Part shown: in pieces, positions 7,810-18,608 of the stretch | How the letters are laid out: the number at the start of each line of letters is the position of its first letter | Position numbering within the stretch: position 1 is the first letter of the stretch | Source of the DNA: Modestobacter sp. VKM Ac-2986 | GTDB taxonomy: Bacteria; Actinomycetota; Actinomycetes; Mycobacteriales; Geodermatophilaceae | Reading direction: 5' to 3' | Assembly (NCBI RefSeq): GCF_026967795.1 | Contig: NZ_JAPVBH010000003.1 | Coordinates: 615,793-679,792, forward strand | Length of the DNA: 64,000 bases | The notes under the pieces: generated by a model | The model's database searches: none | Told to the model about the DNA's origin: nothing | The model's input: only the letters and a program-made list of their open reading frames with translations | Program-made: the position numbers and the translations under genes

Positions 7810-9312
7810 TCAGCCGGTCGGTCGGACCGCCCCGAAGTAGTCGCTGCCGAACCACATGGTGCTCACCTTCACCACGTCGTTGCTCTGTGGCGCCTGGACC
7901 ACCTGGTTGCCGCCGATGTAGAGCGCCACGTGGTAGATCGACGTGTAGTCGTTGCCGGTGCCCCAGAACACCAGGTCGCCGGGCTGCAGGTCGGCCCGGG
8001 CGACGGTGCGGTCCCGGAAGCGCCAGTACTGGTCGCGGCTGGTGCCGCCGATGGCCACCCCGGCCTGCGCGTAGGCGTACTGGGTCAGGCCGGAGCAGTC
8101 GAACCCCCAGATCCTGGTGTCCGGGGCGATCCCGAAGCTCGGCCCGTTGCTGCCGCCACCGCCCCAGGAGTAGGGCAGGCCCAGCTGGGTGCGGGCCGCG
8201 GCGATGGCCCGCTGCACGGTCGAGCCGGACGGCGCGTCCGCACTGGTCCCGCCCGGCTTCGGCGCGACGGGGACCTTGACCGGCGCCTTGACCGGCGCCG
8301 GGGCGGGCGCCGGGGCCGGTGCCGGAGCGGGCGCCGGCGCTGCGTTGCCACGTCCGCTGGTGCCACCCCCGGTGCTGCCACCCGCGGCAGGGGCCACGGG
8401 GGCGCCGGCCGCCGGGGCGCGGGACGGCGTGCTGCTGGGTGCCGCGGCCGCCGGGGCGCCGGCGGCCGGTGCTGCGGTGGTCGCGCGCTGCGGAGCGGCC
8501 GGCGGCGGGGCAGCGGCGGCCTGGGCCGCCGCGTACTCCTCCGCGGCCTTGCGGGCACCGGCCAGGCCGAGCGCCACCTGCTGCGCCTCGGCCAGCCGGC
8601 CCTCCAGCTGCTCCTGCTGCTCGACCAGCGCGGCGGCCTGCTCGCGGGCGGCGACCTTCTGCTCCTGGGCGCTGGCCAGCAGCGTCGCCGCCTCGGTCTC
8701 CAGCGCCTGGGCCGCGCCGAGGGTCGCCTGCGCGGTCTGCTCGGCGACGGTGGCCTGCTGCTCGAGCACCGTGAGCTCGGCGACGACGTCGGTGCGGTGC
8801 TCCCCGGCGGCGTCGAGCAGGGCGGCCCGCTCGATCAGCTCGGCCGGGCCGCCGGCGGTCATCAGCGCCAGCACGCCGCCGGCGGTGCTGCCCTGGACGT
8901 AGCTGTCCCGGGCGAAGGCGGCGACCGCGTCCCGCCCGCCCGCGAGCTGGACGTCGGCCGCGACGGCGGCAGCGGCAGCGGCCTCGGCCGCCGTCCGTGC
9001 CTCGTCGGAGGCGGTCTGCTTCTCCTCGTAGTCCTGCAGGGCGATGTCGGCCTGCGCGGCGGCACCGGCGGCCGCGGACTGCGCCTGCGCCAGCGCGGCG
9101 GTGATCTGACCGACCTCCGCGGCCGCAGCGGCCCTGGCCTGCTCCGCGGCGCTGATCTGCTGGTCGCTGGGGTTCACCGGGGCGGCTCCCGCCGTCCCCG
9201 GCGCGACGACCAGGCAGGCCGCCGTCACCGTGCCGGCGGCCAGCGCCCGCTGCAGCCAGTGACCTCCCGTCCGTCGTCCCGTCCCTGCCCGTGTGCCCAC
9301 GCGTGCCCGCAC
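7810..9312 (-). CDS. RipA-like NlpC/P60 peptidoglycan endopeptidase
   Basis: The product is 500 residues. The GTG at 9312 is chosen because GGAGGAG lies six bases before it and because it puts a signal peptide at the N-terminus (basic start, hydrophobic core, Ala-x-Ala cleavage region ending near GTAGAAP). An Ala-rich coiled coil covers about residues 45-260, then a Pro/Ala/Lys linker with repeated AP units. The C-terminal NlpC/P60 domain has the catalytic Cys406 in FDCSGL and His461 in IYHVALYIGG. This architecture matches mycobacterial RipA, which cleaves the peptide stems of peptidoglycan during cell separation. The adjacent moxR-DUF58-VWA set follows ripA in M. tuberculosis too, supporting orthology. 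Confidence 0.88.
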   Translation of the reverse strand: MRARVGTRAGTGRRTGGHWLQRALAAGTVTAACLVVAPGTAGAAPVNPSDQQISAAEQARAAAAAEVGQITAALAQAQSAAAGAAAQADIALQDYEEKQTASDEARTAAEAAAAAAVAADVQLAGGRDAVAAFARDSYVQGSTAGGVLALMTAGGPAELIERAALLDAAGEHRTDVVAELTVLEQQATVAEQTAQATLGAAQALETEAATLLASAQEQKVAAREQAAALVEQQEQLEGRLAEAQQVALGLAGARKAAEEYAAAQAAAAPPPAAPQRATTAAPAAGAPAAAAPSSTPSRAPAAGAPVAPAAGGSTGGGTSGRGNAAPAPAPAPAPAPAPAPVKAPVKVPVAPKPGGTSADAPSGSTVQRAIAAARTQLGLPYSWGGGGSNGPSFGIAPDTRIWGFDCSGLTQYAYAQAGVAIGGTSRDQYWRFRDRTVARADLQPGDLVFWGTGNDYTSIYHVALYIGGNQVVQAPQSNDVVKVSTMWFGSDYFGAVRPTG

Positions 9313-9617
9313 TGCCAGCTCCTCCGTTGCCCGGCGCCAAGTGCTCGGCGACGCCGGTCTCGACCAGTCCCGGCACACCCGCGACGGGTGTGCTCTCCCG
9401 GGCCCATCGACCGGACGGGCGGGACGCCGGAGGGCCGGGGCGGCCACCTCCCCCCTCGGGGTGAGGCCCTGTCCCCTGCGGAGGGTGGCGACTCCGCCCA
9501 CTGAGGGTGAGGGAAGGGCAGCCTTGCTCCACACGCGGCCGATCGGGCTGGGATGATCGGGGGTGGCACATCGAGGCGCAGGACGCGCGCAGGACCAGCG
9601 AGGGTGAGGCGCAGACA
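9313..9617. other. divergent 305-bp region between ripA-like gene and acnA
   Basis: This region must hold the promoters of both divergent genes. A 9-10-bp hairpin (GCACACCCG with its complement, loop CGA, about 9373-9393) and several GC-rich palindromic segments around 9420-9475 lie in the presumed ripA leader. I could not match the leader to a known riboswitch. No coding frame is supported. Confidence 0.5.
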
Positions 9618-12445
<2,828 letters not shown>

Positions 12446-12446
<1 letters not shown>

Positions 12447-13201
12447 TGGACCTGGGTCTGGGTGGTCGCAACTACCTGCTCACCGGCGCGAGCCGGGGGC
12501 TGGGACTGGCGACCGCCCAGGCCCTCGTCGCGGACGGGGCCCGGGTGCTGATCAGCTCCCGGGCCGCGTACTCCGTCTCCGCAGCGGTCGAGACGCTCGG
12601 CGCGAACGCCACCGGGGTGGCTGCCGACCTGGCCGACCCGGCGGCGGCCGACGTCCTGGTCGCCGAGACGCTGGGCCAGCTCGGCGGGGTCGACGGGGCG
12701 CTGATCTCGGTCGGTGGCCCGGCTCCCGGCTCAGTGCTGGACGTCGGCGAGGACGCCTGGCGGGCCGGGGTGGAGAGCGTGCTGCTCGGGCCGCTGCGGC
12801 TGGTCCGGGCGCTGGTGCCGCACCTGTCCGACGGGGCGGCGATCGGCTTCGTGCTGTCCACCTCGGTGCGCCAGCCGATCGGGCGTCTGGCGATCTCCAA
12901 CGGGCTGCGTCCCGGGCTGGCGATGACCGCGAAGGCGCTGGCCGACGAGCTCGGCCCGCGCGGCATCCGGGTGTTCGGGTTGCTGCCCGGCACCATCGCC
13001 ACCGACCGGATCGCCGAGATCGAGGCCGCCTCCGGCGACCCGGCCGCCGCCCGCGCCCGCACCGAGGCGGCCATCCCGCTGGGCCGCGTGGGGCGGCCGG
13101 AGGAGTTCGGCCGGGTCGCCGCGTTCGCCCTCTCCCCCGCCGCGTCCTACCTGACCGGCACGATGCTCACCGTCGACGGCGGCAGCACGAGGGCCCTGTG
13201 A
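12446..13201 (+). CDS. SDR-family protein lacking the canonical YxxxK site
   Basis: The product is 251 residues. The ATG shares one base with the acnA stop. The Rossmann nucleotide-binding motif TGASRGLG (13-20) and the C-terminal signature YLTGTMLTVDGGS are typical of short-chain dehydrogenases. The serine region is present (STS, 138-140), but the expected Tyr and Lys are replaced: the segment reads LAISNGLRPG, with Ile150 and Leu154 where Tyr and Lys should be. A recognised SDR-like subgroup shares this ISNGLRPG pattern. It may use another catalytic arrangement or bind nucleotide without classical redox chemistry. Co-transcription with acnA and a chelatase-like gene gives no clear substrate. 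Confidence 0.8.
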
Positions 13202-13941
13202 TGAGCCCCGGCCACCGTCGTGCGCTCACGGCTGCCTCGACGAGCATGAGCGCACAACCGGTGCTCGTCGCCTGCGCGCACGGCACCCGCAACCCCACCG
13301 GCCGCCGGCTGATCGGCGAGCTGGCGCTGGGTGCCCGCGCCCTGCGGCCGGGCCTGCGCACCACGGCGGCGTTCGTCGACGTCCAGCCGCCGACCGTCGT
13401 CGACGTGGTGGCCGGGCTGGCCGGGTCGCGGACGCCGACCGTCGTCGTCCCGTTGCTGCTGTCCGGTGGCTACCACGTGCACGTCGACATCGCCGGTGCC
13501 GTCGCGGCCCACCCCGGTGCGGTCGCCGCCCGGCCACTGGGCCCGGACCCCCGGCTGGCTGCGGTGCTGACCGCACGACTGCTCGCCGCCGGCGCCGACC
13601 CCACCGACACCCGGACGGCGGTCGTGCTGGCCGCCGCCGGTTCCAGCGACGCCCGCTCGGTCGCCGACGTGGAGCACACCGCACAGATGCTGCAGGCCGA
13701 CTGGGCCGGCCCGGTCACCACCGGGTACGGCTCGGCCGCGAAGCCCACCGTCCCCGACGCGGTGGCCGCGGCCCGGGCGGCCGGCGCCCAGCGCGTGGTC
13801 GTCGCGGCCTACCTGCTGGCCCCGGGGCACTTCCACGACAAGCTCCAGGGCGCGGGCGCCGATTGCGTCACGGCGCCATTGCTGCCCGACGAGCGGATCG
13901 CCGCCGTCCTGCTCGACCGGTACGACGCCGCGCTGGGCTGA
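13201..13941 (+). CDS. CbiX/sirohydrochlorin chelatase-like protein
   Basis: The product is 246 residues. The ATG overlaps the SDR stop (TGATG) with GAGGG seven bases upstream; an internal ATG at 13246, directly before PVLVACAHGT, is the alternative. Two CbiX half-domains are visible: the first opens with ACAHGTRNPTG (metal-site His) and contains LLLSGGYHVHVD, the second has LAAAGSSDARSV and APGHFHDKL with further histidines. CbiX/SirB proteins insert Co or Fe into sirohydrochlorin for cobalamin or sirohaem. No other tetrapyrrole gene is nearby, so the metal and pathway are inferred. The end-to-end overlap with acnA and the SDR suggests joint expression. Confidence 0.8.
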   Translation: MSPGHRRALTAASTSMSAQPVLVACAHGTRNPTGRRLIGELALGARALRPGLRTTAAFVDVQPPTVVDVVAGLAGSRTPTVVVPLLLSGGYHVHVDIAGAVAAHPGAVAARPLGPDPRLAAVLTARLLAAGADPTDTRTAVVLAAAGSSDARSVADVEHTAQMLQADWAGPVTTGYGSAAKPTVPDAVAAARAAGAQRVVVAAYLLAPGHFHDKLQGAGADCVTAPLLPDERIAAVLLDRYDAALG

Positions 13942-13968
13942 CGGCGCACCCCGGTCGCCGCCGCGTCG

Positions 13969-13974
13969 TACGAT
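13969..13974 (+). promoter_or_regulatory. candidate -10 (TACGAT) upstream of FBP leader
   Basis: TACGAT matches the TANNNT consensus. It would start a transcript near 13981, giving the small ORF at 14021 a 40-base leader and the FBP gene about 270 bases. Confidence 0.35.
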
Positions 13975-14020
13975 CGGCACGTCGGTCACCGGGCCGGCGG
14001 GGAACCCGAGGAGCGAGCAG

Positions 14021-14110
14021 GTGCGCAGTCCACGCGCGGGACGTGAGGTGGCCGTCGTGGCCTGCACGGACCCGAGCCGGACCCGCGTCCGGCGCCTGCC
14101 CCCCTCCTGA
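14021..14110 (+). CDS. 29-codon small ORF, possible leader peptide
   Basis: GTG-initiated frame of 29 codons beginning VRSPRAGREVAVVACTDPSR and ending RRLPPS before a TGA. GAGGAG starts seven bases after a purine-rich run and lies 8-13 bases before the GTG, a good ribosome-binding site for a frame this short. Its 3' end contains a 7-bp hairpin and a second hairpin follows the stop. It precedes the FBP (FusB-like) gene, whose staphylococcal relatives are controlled by a leader peptide. Translation is not proven and the frame could be fortuitous in such GC-rich DNA. Confidence 0.35.
   Translation: MRSPRAGREVAVVACTDPSRTRVRRLPPS
14076..14093 (+). promoter_or_regulatory. hairpin within the small ORF
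   Basis: GCCGGAC and GTCCGGC form a perfect 7-bp stem with a CCGC loop near the end of the small ORF. It could serve as one half of an attenuation switch. Confidence 0.4.
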
Positions 14111-14119
14111 GCCACGCCC

Positions 14120-14135
14120 CGCACCCGCGGGTGCG
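14120..14135 (+). promoter_or_regulatory. hairpin after the small ORF
   Basis: CGCACCC and GGGTGCG form a compact hairpin ten bases after the small-ORF stop and 115 bases before the FBP start. It may be an attenuator or only a stem in the leader. Confidence 0.4.
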
Positions 14136-14249
14136 TGAGCGCTGCCGTGGGCCGGTCGCGGACGGACGCACTGCTCGTCCTCCCCTCCCCGCCCGCCGGC
14201 GCGCTCCGTGCCCGGCCGGCGGTCCCGACCGACCGGAAGCAGGTCCCTC

Positions 14250-14756
14250 ATGAACGCCCTGACCGAGAAGCAGATCCGCGCGTCCTTCCTCAACGCCAGC
14301 CGCCGCGAGGCGTCCCAGGCCGTGCTGCCCGACCTCGACGCCGTCCCGTGGGAGCAGCTGGAACACCTCGGCTGGCGCGACCGCAGGGCGCCGCTGTCGG
14401 CCTACGTCGTCCTCGAGCTGGACGGCGAGCCCACCGGCGTGCTGCTGCGGGCCAGCCCGGCCCCGGCCAGCGGACGGCGGCGCTCGGCGATGTGCAGCTG
14501 GTGCCGCGACCTGTCCTCGGTCTCGGCCACCCTGTACGTCGCCCGCCGGGCCGGCAGCGCCGGGCGGGACGGCAACACCCTCGGCACGCTGATCTGCGAG
14601 GACTTCTCCTGCTCGCGCAACGTCCGCCGGCCCCCGACCAGCGCCGAATCCGGGGACGGCATCGAGGCGGTCGCCGACCAGGTCGTGGCCGAGCGGATCG
14701 CCGGGCTGCGGGAGCGGTCGGCGCAGTTCGTCCGGGACGTCGCCGCCACCCGCTGA
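14250..14756 (+). CDS. FBP-domain (EF-G-binding, FusB-like treble clef) protein
   Basis: The product is 168 residues. The ATG before NALTEKQIRASF is chosen because this is the normal domain start; AAGCAGG lies upstream. The C-terminal treble-clef zinc finger is seen as CSWC and, about 40 residues later, ICEDFSCS; the region between contains LYVARRAGSAGRDGNTLGT, typical of the actinobacterial family. FusB/FBP proteins bind elongation factor G and help release it from the ribosome, in staphylococci protecting from fusidic acid. Chromosomal actinobacterial members are widespread and their physiological role is less clear. The gene stands alone with a small-ORF leader upstream. Confidence 0.8.
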   Translation: MNALTEKQIRASFLNASRREASQAVLPDLDAVPWEQLEHLGWRDRRAPLSAYVVLELDGEPTGVLLRASPAPASGRRRSAMCSWCRDLSSVSATLYVARRAGSAGRDGNTLGTLICEDFSCSRNVRRPPTSAESGDGIEAVADQVVAERIAGLRERSAQFVRDVAATR

Positions 14757-14821
14757 GGCACCGGCTCCTGGACCGCCCGCGCGGTCCAGGAGCCGGCCTC
14801 GGCAGGACGCTGGGCGCCGGC

Positions 14822-15646
14822 TCAGGGGCCGGTGGCGACGGGGCGGTCGGGGTCGTTCGACCACTGCGACCAGGACCCGGGCCACAGGGCCGCCTCGACC
14901 CCAGCGATCGCCAGCGCGGCGACCTCGTGGGCAGCGAAGACCCCGGAACCGCAGTAGACACCGACCGGGGTGCCCGGACGGACGCCTAGGCGGGCGAAGT
15001 GGTCGCTCAGTACAGCGGCTGTACCGAACGTGCCTTCGCTGGTCAGGGCCTCGGTGGTCGGTGCACTGACCGCTCCGGGCACGTGACCGGCCCGGGGGTC
15101 GACCGGCTCGACCTCTCCGCGGTACCTCTCGCCGGCGCGCGCGTCGAGCAGCACCCCACCACCGGCCGGCAGGGCGGCGGCCACATCGATGTCGAGCACC
15201 GGCATGCCGCCGCCGGTGAGCACGACCGTCCCGGGCGCCGGCACGACGTCGCCCTGCTCGAGCTCGCCCCCCGCGGCCGTCCAGGCGGCGAGTCCACCGT
15301 CCAGGACCGTCACGTCGCCCAGGCCGGCCCAGCGCAGCAGCCACCAGGCGCGGGCCGCTGCGGCACCGGGGCCGGCGTCGTAGGCGACGACCCGCGACCC
15401 GGCCGACAGCCCCCACCGCCGCGCCGCCGACTGCAGTGACTGCAGCGACGGGAGCGGGTGGCGTCCCGCTGCAGGTGAGGGCGGTGCGGACAGCTCGGCG
15501 TCCAGGTCGACGAACACCGCGCCGGGGAGGTGACCGGCCAGGTACCGCTCGCGGCCGTGCGGGTCGCCCAGCGCCCAGCGGACGTCGAGCAGGACGACGT
15601 CGGTGGGCTCGGCGCGCAGCTCGGCCACCGACGTCAGCACCCTCAC
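14822..15646 (-). CDS. sulfurtransferase (two rhodanese domains)
   Basis: The product is 274 residues. The GTG at 15646 overlaps the upstream stop (GTGA); it gives a start directly at the first rhodanese domain (VRVLTSVAEL). Two rhodanese domains are visible: the N-terminal one (LLDVRWALGDPHGRERYLAGHLPGA region) lacks the catalytic Cys, the C-terminal one carries YCGSGVFAAH, the active-site loop of thiosulfate sulfurtransferases (CGSGV). The enzyme family moves sulfane sulfur from thiosulfate or mercaptopyruvate to cyanide or thiols. It is coupled to the NTF2-like gene upstream. Confidence 0.88.
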   Translation of the reverse strand: MRVLTSVAELRAEPTDVVLLDVRWALGDPHGRERYLAGHLPGAVFVDLDAELSAPPSPAAGRHPLPSLQSLQSAARRWGLSAGSRVVAYDAGPGAAAARAWWLLRWAGLGDVTVLDGGLAAWTAAGGELEQGDVVPAPGTVVLTGGGMPVLDIDVAAALPAGGGVLLDARAGERYRGEVEPVDPRAGHVPGAVSAPTTEALTSEGTFGTAAVLSDHFARLGVRPGTPVGVYCGSGVFAAHEVAALAIAGVEAALWPGSWSQWSNDPDRPVATGP

Positions 15647-16095
15647 CGGGCGGCTTCCAGCTCCGCGGTCAGTGCGGCCAGGGCGTCGGCGCGGCCGCCG
15701 TAGCGGGCGGGGGTGCTCTGCAGCAGCGCGATCTTCCACCGGCCGGCGTCCTCGACCGCGGTCAGCGCGTGCACCGTGTGCAGCGACGGGTCGACGCCGT
15801 CGGCACCGGGCGGCACCATGCCGGCGACCGCGTGCAGCACGACCACGCCGTCGGCGAGGCGGCGCACCGAGCGGACGACGCCGACGAAGGTGGGGGTGGC
15901 GTGCTCGGCGAACATCCGGCGCATGTCGGCGGCGATGCTCAGCCGGCCGCTGCGCAGCGTGCCGTCCAGGTCGATCAGCTCACCGTCGTCGGCGAAGACC
16001 GAGGAGACGGTGACGCCGCTGCGCTGGTTCCAGCCCGCCAGGTACCGCGCGTACAGGGCGCGGATCTGGGTGTCCTGCGGATGGCCTGCGCTCAA
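15643..16095 (-). CDS. SnoaL/SgcJ-like NTF2-fold protein
   Basis: The product is 150 residues. The start is a TTG with GGAG eight bases upstream; no ATG or GTG near the domain start is better. The sequence has the NTF2-like cone-fold pattern of the SgcJ/EcaC group: helical start (IRALYARYLAGWNQRS), VFADDGELIDLDG, and a C-terminal strand DAGRWKIALLQSTPARYGG. Members include small-molecule-binding proteins and enzymes without a common reaction. Its stop overlaps the sulfurtransferase start. Function unknown. Confidence 0.75.
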   Translation of the reverse strand: MSAGHPQDTQIRALYARYLAGWNQRSGVTVSSVFADDGELIDLDGTLRSGRLSIAADMRRMFAEHATPTFVGVVRSVRRLADGVVVLHAVAGMVPPGADGVDPSLHTVHALTAVEDAGRWKIALLQSTPARYGGRADALAALTAELEAAR

Positions 16096-16200
16096 GGGAT
16101 GTGCTCCTGCAGTGGTGCGAGTGGGTCAGGAGTGACGGTAGTGCGCCGACCCCGGACCCCGCCGACCCCGCGCCGGGACCACTGTGACCGAGCGGTCCGC

Positions 16201-16220
16201 GGCGCCGTCAGGACGGCGCC
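16201..16220 (-). terminator. terminator of small gene 16256-16534
   Basis: GGCGCCGTC and GACGGCGCC form a 9-bp stem downstream of the small minus-strand gene; a second GC-rich palindromic copy of the same words follows at about 16230-16250. Confidence 0.55.
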
Positions 16221-16255
16221 GCGGCACGGGTCGTGACGGCGCCGCGGCGCCGTGC

Positions 16256-16534
16256 TCAGAACGCGGCGATGGACTCCGCGACGAACCCGCGGTCGCCGGA
16301 GCTGACGTGCCAGACCCGGACGTCCTTGCCGCCGACGGTGTCCTTCTCGTGGAACCGGATCTTGTCCTCCAGCGGCACCCCGTGTCCGCGGACCAGCACC
16401 GGGCCACCCTCGCCGTCGATGGTGAACTCGGCGTCGCCGAGGAACTGGTCCAACGACGTGGCCTCCCCGGTCACCAGCCCGGTCACCACGTAGGGCTTGC
16501 CGGAAGCGATCGAGTGCCAGCTCTGTGCGGTCAT
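16256..16534 (-). CDS. small conserved-looking protein of unknown function
   Basis: The product is 92 residues, starting MTAQSWHSIASGKPY; GAGGACAGGGG lies upstream. It has no signal peptide and no membrane segment; the sequence is acidic and rich in beta-strand patterns (KPYVVTGLVTG, AEFTIDGEGGPVLV, DVRVWHVSSGD). I do not recognise it. It lies alone between hairpins, so it probably has its own transcript. Confidence 0.65.
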   Translation of the reverse strand: MTAQSWHSIASGKPYVVTGLVTGEATSLDQFLGDAEFTIDGEGGPVLVRGHGVPLEDKIRFHEKDTVGGKDVRVWHVSSGDRGFVAESIAAF

Positions 16535-16639
16535 GGTGGAGCCCCTGTCCTCGGGAAGACGCCGGTCGTCGGGGGAAAGGTCCCACGGGCAGGTGGCAGT
16601 TCCGTGACGGTGTGGTGTCCGCAGCGTGTGCCGGAACGG

Positions 16640-16661
16640 TCGGTAGGCGGTCGACTACCGA
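16640..16661 (-). terminator. hairpin at the ABC exporter stop
   Basis: TCGGTAG and CTACCGA form a 7-bp stem with an 8-base loop; the stop codon (TAG, 16657-16655) lies in one arm. Confidence 0.45.
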
Positions 16662-18541
16662 GTTGCCACGGCCGGGCCGGTGGCGAACTGGGTCCGGTAC
16701 AGGTCGGCGTAGTGCCCACCGGCGGCCAGCAGCTCCTCGTGCGTGCCGCGCTCGACGATCCGGCCGTCGTCGACCACCAGGATCTGGTCGGCACCCCGGA
16801 TGGTCGACAGCCGGTGGGCGATGACCAGCGAGGTGCGGCCGGCGAGCGCGGCGTCCAGCGCGTGCTGCACCGCCACCTCCGACTCGCTGTCCAGGTGCGC
16901 GGTCGCCTCGTCCAGGACCACGATCCCCGGCTGCTTGAGCAGCACCCGGGCGATGGCCAGCCGCTGCTTCTCCCCGCCCGACATCCGGTGCCCGCGGTCG
17001 CCGACCACGGTGTCCAGGCCGTCGGGCAGCGAGTGCACCAGGGCGGCGATCCGGGCACCGGTCAGCGCCGCCCACAGCTCCTCGTCGGTGGCCTCGGGCC
17101 GGGCGTAGCGCAGGTTGGCGCCGATGGTGTCGTGGAAGAGGTGGGAGTCCTGGCTGACCACGCCGATGGCGTCCCGCAGCGAGGCGCCGGTGGCCTGCCG
17201 GACGTCGACCCCGCCCACCCGCACGGCGCCCGCGGTGACGTCGTAGAGCCGGGACACCAGGGCCGCGATCGTCGACTTCCCCGCCCCCGAGGTGCCGACC
17301 AGGGCCACCAGCTGCCCGGGCTCGGCACGGAAGGAGATCCCGTGCAGCACCTCGGCCGACTCGTGCTGGGCCGGGACGGCGACGTCCTCCAGCGAGGCCA
17401 GCGAGACCTCGCTGGGCGCGGGGTAGCGGAAGGACACCGCGTCGAACTCCACCGACCGGTCGTCGTCCGGGACCGGGACGGCGTCGGGCGCCTCGGTGAT
17501 CATCGGCTCCAGGTCGAGCACCTCGAATACCCGGTCGAAGCTGACCAGCGCGCTCATCACGTCGACCCGCACGTTGGCCAGCGCCGTCAGCGGCCCGTAC
17601 AGCCGGGCCAGCAGCAGGGCCAGCGCGACCACGTCACCGGCCGACAGGGAGCCGTTGAACGCCAGCGTGCCGCCCAGCCCGTAGACCAGGGCGGTGGCCA
17701 GCGCGGCGACCAGGGTGAGCGCGGTGAAGAAGGCACGGCCGTACATCGCCGACAGCACGCCGATGTCACGCACCCGGGCCGCGCGGCCGCGGAAGGAGGC
17801 GGCCTCGGCCTCGGGCCGGCCGAACAGCTTGACCAGCAGCGCACCGGCCACGTTGAACCGCTCGGTCATCGTGGCGTTCATCGAGGCGTTGAGCCCGTAG
17901 GACTCCCGGGTGATCGACTGCAGCCGCTTCCCGACCCGCTGGGCGGGCACCACGAACAGCGGGACCATCACGATCGACAGCAGGGTGATCTGCCAGGACA
18001 GGGTGAGCATCACCCCGGCGGTGAGCACCAGCGCGATCACGTTGGACACCACGCCGGACAGCGTCGAGGTGAACGCCCGCTGGGCACCGATGACGTCGTT
18101 GTTGAGCCGGCTGACCAGCGCACCGGTCTGGGTGCGGGTGAAGAAGGCGACCGGCATCCGCTGCACGTGGGTGAACACCCGCGAGCGCAGGTCGTAGATG
18201 ACGCCCTCGCCGATCCGGGCGGAGTACCAGCGCTGGGCCAGCGAGCTCGCGGCGTCCAGCACGGCCAGGCCGGCGATGAACAACGCGATCCGGACGACGT
18301 CGCCGGCGGTGCCCTCCAGCCCGGCGATCCGGTTGACGATGTCGCCGGCCAGCAGCGGGGTGGCCACGCCGATGACCGAGGAGAAGGTGACCAGCGACAG
18401 GAACCAGGTCAGCTCACGGCGGTACGGGCCGGCGATGCCGAGGATCCGCCGGGTCGTGCCCTTCGGGATCGTCTTCGAGGTCACCGACGGGTCGCTGCTG
18501 AAGGACCGCATCGCGGCCATGGAGGTCATCGGCGAGCTCAT
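16655..18541 (-). CDS. ABC exporter, fused membrane and ATPase domains
   Basis: The product is 628 residues. The ATG at 18541 has AGGGGA five bases upstream. The N-terminal membrane domain (about residues 45-340) has six predicted helices in the type IV exporter pattern; the nucleotide-binding domain carries Walker A GTSGAGKST (416-424), the signature MSGGEKQR (from 520) and Walker B IVVLDEATAHLD (540-551). It functions as a homo- or heterodimer in drug, lipid or peptide export; substrate unknown. No second half-transporter is adjacent, so a homodimer is likely. It is downstream of, and codirectional with, the HTH/enoyl-CoA hydratase pair with a ~65-base gap. Confidence 0.88.
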   Translation of the reverse strand: MSSPMTSMAAMRSFSSDPSVTSKTIPKGTTRRILGIAGPYRRELTWFLSLVTFSSVIGVATPLLAGDIVNRIAGLEGTAGDVVRIALFIAGLAVLDAASSLAQRWYSARIGEGVIYDLRSRVFTHVQRMPVAFFTRTQTGALVSRLNNDVIGAQRAFTSTLSGVVSNVIALVLTAGVMLTLSWQITLLSIVMVPLFVVPAQRVGKRLQSITRESYGLNASMNATMTERFNVAGALLVKLFGRPEAEAASFRGRAARVRDIGVLSAMYGRAFFTALTLVAALATALVYGLGGTLAFNGSLSAGDVVALALLLARLYGPLTALANVRVDVMSALVSFDRVFEVLDLEPMITEAPDAVPVPDDDRSVEFDAVSFRYPAPSEVSLASLEDVAVPAQHESAEVLHGISFRAEPGQLVALVGTSGAGKSTIAALVSRLYDVTAGAVRVGGVDVRQATGASLRDAIGVVSQDSHLFHDTIGANLRYARPEATDEELWAALTGARIAALVHSLPDGLDTVVGDRGHRMSGGEKQRLAIARVLLKQPGIVVLDEATAHLDSESEVAVQHALDAALAGRTSLVIAHRLSTIRGADQILVVDDGRIVERGTHEELLAAGGHYADLYRTQFATGPAVATR

Positions 18542-18608
18542 GGCGGTCCCCTACTGCTGCAACGGTGTGATCATCGGGTCGAACCGCGGCGGGGGTGCCG
18601 GCTGTTCC

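Noticed and set aside
9313..9480. c-di-AMP (ydaO-type) riboswitch upstream of the RipA-like gene
   Set aside because: The region is structured and the gene class fits, but I could not find the conserved core words of that riboswitch, so no such call is made.
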